DNA from: Phycisphaerales bacterium
Lineage (GTDB): Bacteria; Planctomycetota; Phycisphaerae; Phycisphaerales; SM1A02
Reading direction: 5' to 3'
DNA: 5,531 nt
Assembly (NCBI GenBank): GCA_029243925.1
Contig: JAQWRC010000235.1
Location: 1 to 5,531, forward strand
The position numbers were made by a program, and so were the translations under genes. Of this stretch, positions 1 through 5,307 are shown one piece after another (the stretch's first letter is position 1; each line of letters opens with the position of its first letter). The notes beneath the pieces were generated by a model. The model was not told the DNA's origin. It was given only the letters and a program-made list of their open reading frames with translations, and made no database searches.

Positions 1-771
1 CGGCAGATCGCCGAGTACATGGAAGACAAGTGCTACCACAAGGCATTTTGGGCTCCCAAGGATCGCATCCTGCAGCGTGCACTTCAGCAGTGCTGGGATG
101 ATGACGGCACCTTCTGCGAAACAAGTCTGGTCGGTGGAGCAAACTCACCACTGGATATTCCACTGCTCCTGCAACCCTCCAGTTACGGACTCTCACCAAC
201 CAATATGGTGAATCCGAACGTCTACAGGATTCCAACTGACAGTGAAGATCCCACCGAGGCATTTGCAGACCCACTGTCATTCCCCGCTGGATTCCGCGCT
301 GCCACACTGGCTCAGGCAAAGTACGGCAGCCTGAAGACCTTCCTCATGGAAATGCACTGGATGCAGAACCTCACCACAGGCGAGTGTGGCCCCCGTTGGG
401 AAGATGCCATTACATCACCCCCATACCACGCCGCTGAGGGCAATAACAACGAGAACACCTGGGCCTATGCCGGGTGCTACCCCAACTACTTCAACGCCTC
501 CTGGCGATCCTCACCGGTTGCATGCTTCGTTGATGGCCATGTCGATCTCATCAAGGTCGAAGATGCCGAGAAGCACGATTACGTCGTAGCCGATGGCAAT
601 GACTCTGCTGGTGGACTCGCTGGATACAAGGGTCTCTGGCACCGTGGCGTCGCTGGCGATCTTGAAAATGGCTTCTTCGTTGAGTGCCGTACTGACTGGG
701 GCAACTGGTCAGGACACACCCATACTGCTGGTGGCCTGACTCAAGGACGAGATGTCATCGCGGAGAACTGA
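1..771 (+). CDS. Pseudopilin-like protein (prepilin-type family), C-terminal part; 5' end outside window
   Basis: The reading frame is open from base 1, so this is the last 256 residues of a longer gene. The first ATG (base 19) is internal, because the sequence before it (RQIAEY) aligns with residue 166 onward of the complete paralogue at 1274-2533. The missing part should therefore hold the prepilin leader and N-terminal helix. The two copies are about 82% identical by hand alignment, with a two-residue length difference in a variable patch (codons near 400-435). A CFVDGHVDLIK motif (bases about 526-558) resembles the DGHV core of the planctomycete H-X9-DG pseudopilin-associated domain. About 75 Gly/Trp/His-rich residues follow it. 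Seven cysteines are visible, all conserved in the paralogue. The gene ends in TGA and is followed by a hairpin at 811-840. The family is thought to be exported and assembled or surface-attached by type II secretion/type IV pilus-like machinery; the specific role is unknown. Confidence 0.85.
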   Translation, partial: RQIAEYMEDKCYHKAFWAPKDRILQRALQQCWDDDGTFCETSLVGGANSPLDIPLLLQPSSYGLSPTNMVNPNVYRIPTDSEDPTEAFADPLSFPAGFRAATLAQAKYGSLKTFLMEMHWMQNLTTGECGPRWEDAITSPPYHAAEGNNNENTWAYAGCYPNYFNASWRSSPVACFVDGHVDLIKVEDAEKHDYVVADGNDSAGGLAGYKGLWHRGVAGDLENGFFVECRTDWGNWSGHTHTAGGLTQGRDVIAEN

Positions 772-810
772 GTCTCCACGACACGGTTACAGAGTGAACT
801 GAATTTGGCT

Positions 811-840
811 CGGGCCGCCTCTCCTATGGGAGGTGGCCCG
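811..840 (+). terminator. Terminator-like hairpin after first pseudopilin copy
   Basis: A GC-rich inverted repeat lies 39 bases after the stop codon. The left arm 811-823 (CGGGCCGCCTCTC) pairs with 828-840 (GGGAGGTGGCCCG) to give 13 pairs including two G-U, with a CTAT loop. What follows (ATGTCGTTTATGG) has no proper U tract, so this may be a non-canonical terminator or a 3'-end stabilising hairpin. An equivalent hairpin follows the second copy, with stem-preserving differences. Confidence 0.7.
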
Positions 841-933
841 ATGTCGTTTATGGTCAAAAAGTCGACATTTGAAGATTGGTCCACTCGAAATATGTGCTGA
901 TAGTCGTAAAAACGTTGAATTATTGGGCGTTGC

Positions 934-962
934 TTGTATTTCTACTTGCCAGTTGCGATACT
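934..962 (+). promoter_or_regulatory. Weak sigma70-like promoter candidate for second pseudopilin copy
   Basis: TTGTAT (934-939), a 17-base spacer, and GATACT (957-962) preceded by TG at 954-955, which resembles an extended -10 element. The -35 matches consensus at 3 of 6 positions and the -10 at 4 of 6, so this could be chance. A start near 969 would fall inside an imperfect dyad, CCATCAATTGAATGG (967-981). It would give a leader of about 300 bases containing the other inverted repeats. Confidence 0.2.
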
Positions 963-1021
963 TAGACCATCAATTGAATGGCCGGGCTTTGTGGACCATA
1001 AGACTCCCAAGGCAGTTGAAG

Positions 1022-1055
1022 GTGGGTTTCCTGGTCGCATGTCTTACAAGCCCAC
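1022..1055 (+). promoter_or_regulatory. Inverted repeat / possible stem-loop A in leader
   Basis: GTGGGTTT (1022-1029) can pair with AAGCCCAC (1048-1055): eight pairs, one of them G-U, around an 18-base loop. Just downstream, TTTAGG-TG-CCTAAA (1059-1072) is a perfect 14-base dyad. It overlaps an alternative hairpin, GGTGC (1063-1067) with GCACC (1073-1077). The two pairings exclude each other. Function is unknown, and stems this short can occur by chance. Confidence 0.3.
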
Positions 1056-1106
1056 ATGTTTAGGTGCCTAAAGCACCACTAAAGCAAGAGGTGTCGAGGT
1101 CGCCAG

Positions 1107-1142
1107 CACTGTGTGATCAGTGATCGCTGATCCAACGCAGTG
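1107..1142 (+). promoter_or_regulatory. Nested dyad C in leader (GATC-rich)
   Basis: An inner near-palindrome at 1115-1132 has GATCAG (1115-1120) pairing with CTGATC (1127-1132) and a central GATC. It is perfect except for one T/G position, which would be a U-G wobble in RNA. An outer pair, CACTG (1107-1111) with CAGTG (1138-1142), encloses it. It could be a protein-binding dyad in DNA or an RNA stem-loop. Three GATC tetramers fall within 18 bases. Confidence 0.3.
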
Positions 1143-1170
1143 ACAATCACAAGAAAGATGGCCGCATCTA

Positions 1171-1208
1171 GGATCAAGCCAAAAAATGAGCGTAGGCTTC
1201 AATGATCC
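1171..1208 (+). promoter_or_regulatory. Bulged stem-loop D in leader of second pseudopilin copy
   Basis: GGATCAAGCC (1171-1180) pairs with GGCTT (1195-1199) and GATCC (1204-1208). This gives ten pairs interrupted by a four-base bulge (CAAT), around a 14-base loop that starts with six A. It is the strongest secondary-structure candidate in the spacer and lies 65 bases before the pseudopilin start codon. An ATG falls in the loop (1186), but the frame it opens is probably not a gene. Confidence 0.35.
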
Positions 1209-1265
1209 AAGATCGAGCGTAGTGCCTCCCCCGACTCTCTCAGTAGTTAATCAGTTCAACCTCTC

Positions 1266-1269
1266 AGGA
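1266..1269 (+). promoter_or_regulatory. Shine-Dalgarno sequence of second pseudopilin copy
   Basis: AGGA (1266-1269, extending to AGGAAAG) lies four bases before the ATG at 1274 and seven before a second in-frame ATG at 1277. The spacing favours the second ATG slightly. The difference is one residue and does not affect the prepilin leader call. Confidence 0.6.
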
Positions 1270-1273
1270 AAGC

Positions 1274-2533
1274 ATGATGCATCACACACAAAACAAGAAA
1301 CGTGGCTTCACACTCGTAGAACTCATGGTGGTGATCTCAATCATCGCCCTGCTCGTGGGCATTCTGCTGCCCGCGATTTCACGGGCTCGTGACAACGCCA
1401 AAATCGGTCAGTCCAAGAGCAATATCAGGAACGTCAAGACGGCTGCCAATCTCTATGAGAATGACCACAAGGGCATGCCTTGGACAGGCACCCCCCACAA
1501 CCTCGCTTCGGGCCCTGATGGGTCATGGACCGGTCTTTCCTCCGCAGCAGCCATCAACCAATGGCTCGGACGATACTGGTCCGGCAATCAAGGTGGCGCT
1601 GGTGGAAAATCAACCATTACACCTGGCATCCAGCCATGTGAAACCGATGGTGGCGGACACTGGTTCACCTTTACCGCTGACCACATTGTCCCCTACTGCT
1701 ATGGCTCAGGCCTGACGACTTCACAGCGTGGCTATGCCCGTGTCGGTACGTGGCGATTCCCGAACTCACGACAAATCGCTGAGTACATGGAAGACAAGTG
1801 CTACCACAAGGCCTACTACGCACCGAAGGATCGCATTCTGCAACGTGCACTTCAGCAGTGCTGGGATGACGATGGCACCATGTGCTCCACGTCGTATGTC
1901 GACGGCGGAAGCGCAACGCTGGACATCCCTCACCTGCTGCAGCCTTCGAGCTACTCCTTCTCGCCGCCGAATATGATGAACCCATATTGCTATCGGCTGC
2001 CCAATGACAATGAGGATCCAACGGAGGCCTTTACTGACCCCATGGCTGTCCCCGGCGGTTTCCGTCCGGCCACCATGGCACAGGCCAAGTACTCCAGCTT
2101 GAAGACCTTCCTCATGGAAACGCACTGGATGCAGAACCTCACGACTGGTGAGTGTGGACCGCGATGGGCTGACTCCGAGTACCCATATCACGCATCTGCT
2201 GGCAGCAACCAGGAATCTTCATGGGACTACTCAGGCTGCTATCCCAACTACTTCAATGCATCATGGCGATCAGCTCCAGTGGCATGCTTCGTCGATGGCC
2301 ACGTTGATCTCATCAAGGTCGAAACTGCTGAAAAGCACGACTACGTCGTCGCCGATGGCAACGATTCAGCAGGCGGGCTCGCAGGCTACAAGGGCCTCTG
2401 GCACCGCGGCGTTGCTGGCGATGGAGAGAATGGCTTCTTCGTGGAATGCCGCACTGACTGGGGCAACTGGTCAGGCCACACCCATACCGCCGGTGGACTC
2501 ACCGAAGGTCGGGACATGATTGCGGAGAACTGA
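1274..2533 (+). CDS. Pseudopilin-like protein with prepilin-type N-terminal cleavage/methylation domain, DGHV motif and long C-terminal tail
   Basis: A 419-residue protein. It has a short basic leader (residues 1-11, ending KKRG) followed by FTLVELMVVISIIALLVGI. This is the classic type IV prepilin/pseudopilin signal: cleavage after Gly11 by prepilin peptidase, methylation of Phe12, and Glu16 at mature position +5. The hydrophobic helix (about 14-35) ends in LLPAISRAR, typical of the expanded planctomycete pseudopilin-like family. The rest should lie outside the inner membrane. VDGHVDLIK at 340-348 matches the DGHV core of the H-X9-DG domain, but the position ten residues before Asp341 is Trp331, not His. 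About 75 residues follow the motif, rich in Gly, Trp and His. There are ten cysteines, unusually many for this family, so disulphides are possible. The gene stands alone between its own leader and hairpin. Likely role: an exported structural or surface-anchored protein; the specific function is not known. Confidence 0.9.
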   Translation: MMHHTQNKKRGFTLVELMVVISIIALLVGILLPAISRARDNAKIGQSKSNIRNVKTAANLYENDHKGMPWTGTPHNLASGPDGSWTGLSSAAAINQWLGRYWSGNQGGAGGKSTITPGIQPCETDGGGHWFTFTADHIVPYCYGSGLTTSQRGYARVGTWRFPNSRQIAEYMEDKCYHKAYYAPKDRILQRALQQCWDDDGTMCSTSYVDGGSATLDIPHLLQPSSYSFSPPNMMNPYCYRLPNDNEDPTEAFTDPMAVPGGFRPATMAQAKYSSLKTFLMETHWMQNLTTGECGPRWADSEYPYHASAGSNQESSWDYSGCYPNYFNASWRSAPVACFVDGHVDLIKVETAEKHDYVVADGNDSAGGLAGYKGLWHRGVAGDGENGFFVECRTDWGNWSGHTHTAGGLTEGRDMIAEN

Positions 2534-2569
2534 GTCTCCACGACACGAATGATTGAACTGATTTCGGCT

Positions 2570-2595
2570 CGGGCCACCTCCTTGGAGGTGGCCCG
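2570..2595 (+). terminator. Terminator-like hairpin after second pseudopilin copy
   Basis: An inverted repeat starts 37 bases after the stop codon. The arm 2570-2580 (CGGGCCACCTC) pairs perfectly with 2585-2595 (GAGGTGGCCCG), with a CTTG loop. No U tract follows (ATGTCGTCATAG). It matches the hairpin at 811-840; the G-U pair there is A-U here, so the stem is maintained. It separates the pseudopilin gene from the downstream metabolic genes. Confidence 0.7.
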
Positions 2596-2649
2596 ATGTC
2601 GTCATAGAGCCAGCGTGGGCATTGGGGGGCGAAGATTCGACTGTATGGA

Positions 2650-2655
2650 TAGAAT
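2650..2655 (+). promoter_or_regulatory. Possible -10 element giving a leaderless start for the cystathionine beta-synthase gene
   Basis: TAGAAT (2650-2655) matches the -10 consensus at 5 of 6 positions. It sits seven bases before the ATG at 2663, so transcription from it could begin at or next to that ATG. No good -35 lies at the right distance, and no clear Shine-Dalgarno sequence precedes 2663. This is suggestive only. Confidence 0.25.
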
Positions 2656-2662
2656 CGAATCA

Positions 2663-4075
2663 ATGGAGCCCACATCCACACCACCGGAAACGCATCGCCA
2701 CCTCGCGCCCATCTTTACGGACACGCTCGACATGGTCGGCAATACGCCCATGCTTGAGCTCAACCGGCTGGATACTGGCCCGTGTCGACTGCTGGCAAAA
2801 TTGGAATGCCTCAATCCCGGCAACTCAATCAAAGATCGAATTGCGATCTCCATGCTCGATGCCGCCGAACAGGATGGGCGATTGCAACCTGGCGGTCACA
2901 TTGTTGAAGCAACCGCAGGCAATACAGGCATTGCTTTGGCACTCGTTGGAAGCCTGCGTGGATATGACGTCACCGTGGTCGTCCCTGACAAGATGAGTGA
3001 AGGCAAGATCTCCCATCTTCGTGCCATGGGATCCGAAGTCGTCATGGCCCGATCTGACGTTGAGAAGGGTCATCACGACTACTACCAGGAAGTTGCTGCA
3101 CGCATCGCAGCCGATCGCGGCAGTTTCTTCGTCAACCAGTTTGAGAATGAAGCCAATGTCACCGCTCACTACGAAACCACTGGTCGCGAGATCTGGGAGC
3201 AGACCAAAGGTGAAATCGATGTCTTTGTGGCAGGAGTTGGCTCGGGTGGAACGATCACCGGAGTTGGACGATACCTTCGAGAACGCAAAGAGCAGGTGGA
3301 AATCATTCTTGCCGACCCCGTCGGATCCGTGCTTGCTCCATTGGTGAATGAAGGCCGAACCGTCAAACCTGGTGGCTGGCTGGTGGAAGGGATTGGAGAA
3401 GACTTCGTCCCTGACATTCTTGATCTGTCGTTGGTTGACGAAGCCATTCACATCGAGGACCGTGACGCCTTCTTCGCCGCACGTGAACTGCTGAAAGCTC
3501 ACGGGATGCTGGGCGGCTCATCGACCGGCACCCTACTGGCCGCCTCTCTCGACTACTGCCGGCGACAAACAGAACCCAAGACAGTCGTCACATTCATTTG
3601 TGACAATGGGGCAAAGTACCTCGACAAGATGTTCAATGACTTCTGGATGATTGATCAGGGATTCATTGATCGAAATCAGCATGACAATCTTCGCGATCTG
3701 ATCAGCCGCAGGCACACCCGAGGCGAAGACTGGACGGTCAAACCCACTCATCCACTGCAGCAGGCGTTCAAGCTGATGCGTCTGTATGACGTCAGCCAGG
3801 CGGCAGTGCTGGATGAATCAGGCAAGGTCTGCGGCATCATCGATGAATCCGACATCCTCCAGGCCATCGTGGGTGATCCAAACGCCTTCTCGAACCCCGT
3901 GTCCGAATACATGACGCGAAAACTTGAAACGGTGATGCCGGACACTCCTATTTCAGAACTGCTCCCAATATTTGCCGCTGACAAGGTCGCCATCGTGGTC
4001 GATGACGAGCAGTTCTTTGGATTGATCACCAGATCAGATCACATTAACTACCTCCGTAAACAACTCACCTCTTGA
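2663..4075 (+). CDS. cbs: Cystathionine beta-synthase (PLP fold type II catalytic domain + tandem CBS domains)
   Basis: A 470-residue enzyme predicted to condense homocysteine with serine to cystathionine, the first step of reverse transsulfuration, in the cytoplasm. The catalytic domain (about 17-330) shows VGNTPM (25-30), PGNSIKDR with the PLP Schiff-base lysine Lys57, TAGNTG (84-89) and the phosphate-binding loop GSGGTITG (193-200). ADPVGSVLA, VEGIGEDFVP (241-250), GGSSTG (284-289) and CDNGAKYLDKMFNDFWM are typical of CBS enzymes rather than O-acetylserine sulfhydrylase. Residues from about 357 to 470 form two CBS domains (a Bateman module), which binds adenosyl ligands in many relatives. 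The N-terminal heme segment of animal CBS is absent. Start choice is uncertain: ATG 2645 would add six residues. An in-frame extension to 2549 is unlikely because it runs through the hairpin at 2570-2595. The adjacent lyase gene supports the role. Confidence 0.9.
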   Translation: MEPTSTPPETHRHLAPIFTDTLDMVGNTPMLELNRLDTGPCRLLAKLECLNPGNSIKDRIAISMLDAAEQDGRLQPGGHIVEATAGNTGIALALVGSLRGYDVTVVVPDKMSEGKISHLRAMGSEVVMARSDVEKGHHDYYQEVAARIAADRGSFFVNQFENEANVTAHYETTGREIWEQTKGEIDVFVAGVGSGGTITGVGRYLRERKEQVEIILADPVGSVLAPLVNEGRTVKPGGWLVEGIGEDFVPDILDLSLVDEAIHIEDRDAFFAARELLKAHGMLGGSSTGTLLAASLDYCRRQTEPKTVVTFICDNGAKYLDKMFNDFWMIDQGFIDRNQHDNLRDLISRRHTRGEDWTVKPTHPLQQAFKLMRLYDVSQAAVLDESGKVCGIIDESDILQAIVGDPNAFSNPVSEYMTRKLETVMPDTPISELLPIFAADKVAIVVDDEQFFGLITRSDHINYLRKQLTS

Positions 4076-4095
4076 TACCAGCGACACCTGATTCC

Positions 4096-5298
4096 ATGCA
4101 CGCAAAATCGATTCGACCCGGAACCATTGCTGTCCACGGTGGCCAGACCATCTGCCCCGTCACCGGCGCAGTCATGCCCCCCGTCTACCTGACCTCGACC
4201 TATGCTCAGGCCTCTCCTGGTGTTCATCAGGGGTTTGAATACAGCCGAAGCCACAATCCGACTCGCTACGCAGCGGAACGCTGTGTAGCTGCATTGGAAG
4301 GTTCGACTCTCACGGAAGACGACGACCCTTCATGCGGAGGCTTCGCCTTTTCCAGCGGGCTGGCCTCCATCTCGACCGTACTGGACATGCTCGAAACCGG
4401 CGACCACGTCGTTGCCATGGACGATCTCTATGGCGGTACCGGCCGGCTGTTCCGACAGGTGAAAGAACGCTCACAAGGATTGAAATTCACGTTCGTTGAC
4501 ATGACTGATCTTGCCGCCCTGCAGGATGCCATTACCGACAAGACGAAACTGATCTGGGTTGAAACTCCAACCAACCCCATGCTCAAACTTGCTGATCTCG
4601 AGGCGATTGCGACCTTGGCACGCAAGCAAGGCATTCTCAGTGGCTGCGACAACACGTTCTGCTCGCCAATGCTCCAGCAGCCCCTGCTCTCAGGCTTTGA
4701 TTTCGTCATGCACTCCGGAACGAAATATCTTGGCGGCCACAGCGACACTGTCGGAGGCTTCCTTGTTGCATCCACGCCTGAACTTGCAGCATCGATGCGA
4801 TTCCACCAGAACTCGATCGGTTCGGTGCTCGGACCATTTGACTCGTACCTCATGCTTCGTGGCATGAAGACTCTTGCAATACGAATGCGTCAGCACAATG
4901 CCTCAGCACAGACACTGGCCGAACATCTTGAGCATGCCCCTGGCGTCAAACAGGTGATCTACCCTGGACTCGCAAGTCATCCACAACATGAACTTGCAAC
5001 CAGGCAGATGCGCATGGATGACGCACCAGCTGGAGGTGGAATGATCAGTGTCGTGCTTGATACGGATCTTCCCGGAACCCGACGTTTCCTCGAACACCTG
5101 CATATCTTCACTCTGGCCGAATCACTCGGAGGAGTTGAATCACTGGTCAATCACCCGGCCATCATGACTCACGCCTCCGTCCCAGAAGATCATCGGGCAT
5201 CGCTGGGAATCACTGATTCGCTGATCCGCCTTTCCGTTGGCATAGAAGCGATTGAAGATCTTCTCGAAGATGTCGACGCGGCGCTCGCTGCTGTCTAG
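4096..5298 (+). CDS. Cystathionine gamma-lyase (or gamma-synthase), Cys/Met metabolism PLP-dependent family
   Basis: A 400-residue fold type I PLP enzyme. Visible signatures: TGAVMPPVYLTSTYAQ near the N-terminus, YSRSHNPTR (Tyr49 and Arg51, which contact the neighbouring subunit's PLP phosphate in this family), and YGGTGRLF (Tyr112, expected to stack on PLP). They continue with CDNTFCSP (Asp185, expected to contact the pyridine nitrogen), SGTKYLGGHSD (Schiff-base Lys210), and SLGGVESL with PAIMTHASVP near the C-terminus. The PAIMTHAS and LIRLSVGIE segments resemble cystathionine gamma-lyase. Together with the adjacent beta-synthase this favours cleavage of cystathionine to cysteine, 2-oxobutyrate and ammonia. 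Gamma-synthase (MetB-type) activity cannot be excluded from sequence. A short acidic insertion, STLTEDDDPSC (70-80), lies before the conserved FAFSSGLAS. The ATG starts 20 bases after the cbs stop with no visible ribosome site. A TTG at 4072, overlapping the cbs stop, would add eight residues and is the alternative. Confidence 0.88.
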   Translation: MHAKSIRPGTIAVHGGQTICPVTGAVMPPVYLTSTYAQASPGVHQGFEYSRSHNPTRYAAERCVAALEGSTLTEDDDPSCGGFAFSSGLASISTVLDMLETGDHVVAMDDLYGGTGRLFRQVKERSQGLKFTFVDMTDLAALQDAITDKTKLIWVETPTNPMLKLADLEAIATLARKQGILSGCDNTFCSPMLQQPLLSGFDFVMHSGTKYLGGHSDTVGGFLVASTPELAASMRFHQNSIGSVLGPFDSYLMLRGMKTLAIRMRQHNASAQTLAEHLEHAPGVKQVIYPGLASHPQHELATRQMRMDDAPAGGGMISVVLDTDLPGTRRFLEHLHIFTLAESLGGVESLVNHPAIMTHASVPEDHRASLGITDSLIRLSVGIEAIEDLLEDVDAALAAV

Positions 5299-5300
5299 GA
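5297..5300 (+). promoter_or_regulatory. Shine-Dalgarno sequence of the third cluster gene
   Basis: AGGA at 5297-5300 overlaps the TAG stop of the lyase gene and sits seven bases before the ATG at 5308. This supports that start and suggests coupled translation within one transcript. Confidence 0.6.
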
Positions 5301-5307
5301 TTCATCC

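Larger units (their letters stand above)
841..1273 (+). other. Gene-free spacer between the two pseudopilin copies
   Basis: About 430 bases without a convincing gene. The base composition is more AT-rich than the flanking genes and the short open frames look random. It holds one weak promoter-like match (934-962) and a run of inverted repeats between about 967 and 1208, described separately. It also has an 8-base direct repeat GAGCGTAG (1188-1195 and 1215-1222), and TGGTCCAC at 877-884 facing its complement GTGGACCA at 991-998. The spacer probably carries the promoter and 5' leader of the second copy. No tRNA-like or transposon-like structure was seen. Confidence 0.6.
1..2595 (+). repeat. Tandem duplication of gene + 3' flank + hairpin (two units visible)
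   Basis: Bases 1-840 align with 1769-2595. The offset is 1768 at the left and 1762 at the stop codons, owing to a six-base indel inside the coding region. Homology continues past the stop codons: both copies read TGAGTCTCCACGACACG, then a short diverged stretch, then GAACTGA-TTT-GGCTCGGGCC into the hairpin. It fades a few bases after the hairpin (shared ATGTCGT). Many third codon positions differ, so the duplication is not recent and the proteins appear to be under purifying selection. Whether further copies lie upstream cannot be seen. Confidence 0.9.

Noticed and set aside
877..998. TGGTCCAC / GTGGACCA inverted repeat as transposon ends
   Set aside because: The arms are only eight bases and 106 bases apart, with no transposase or target duplication. 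An 8-base inverted match somewhere in a spacer of this length is expected by chance.
833..1063. Plus-strand frame of 76 codons in the spacer
   Set aside because: It starts inside the hairpin at 811-840, has no ribosome site and a random-looking composition with several Cys/Leu/Arg codons.
1671..2191. Overlapping minus-strand open frames inside the second pseudopilin gene
   Set aside because: They are antisense to a confident gene, Arg/Ser/His-rich and without family features.
2549..2662. In-frame upstream extension of cbs to an ATG at 2549 (508-residue version)
   Set aside because: It would translate through the terminator-like hairpin. The added residues (MIELISARATSLEVARCRHR...) look like translated non-coding DNA, and the family normally begins shortly before the VGNTP motif.
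2825..3502. Long open frame on the minus strand (225 codons) inside cbs
   Set aside because: It is fully antisense to a strongly conserved catalytic domain and has no ribosome site or recognisable motif. It is a shadow of codon bias.
2663..4075. Cysteine synthase (CysK/CysM) instead of cystathionine beta-synthase
   Set aside because: VEGIGEDFVP, the DPVGSVLA segment, the CDNGAKYLDKMFNDFWM segment and the C-terminal tandem CBS domains all match cystathionine beta-synthases, and the neighbour is a cystathionine enzyme.
4072..4095. TTG start overlapping the cbs stop for the gamma-lyase family gene
   Set aside because: Possible, but there is no ribosome site for either start. The ATG at 4096 places the conserved N-terminal segment at the usual distance. 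It is kept as the alternative in the annotation.
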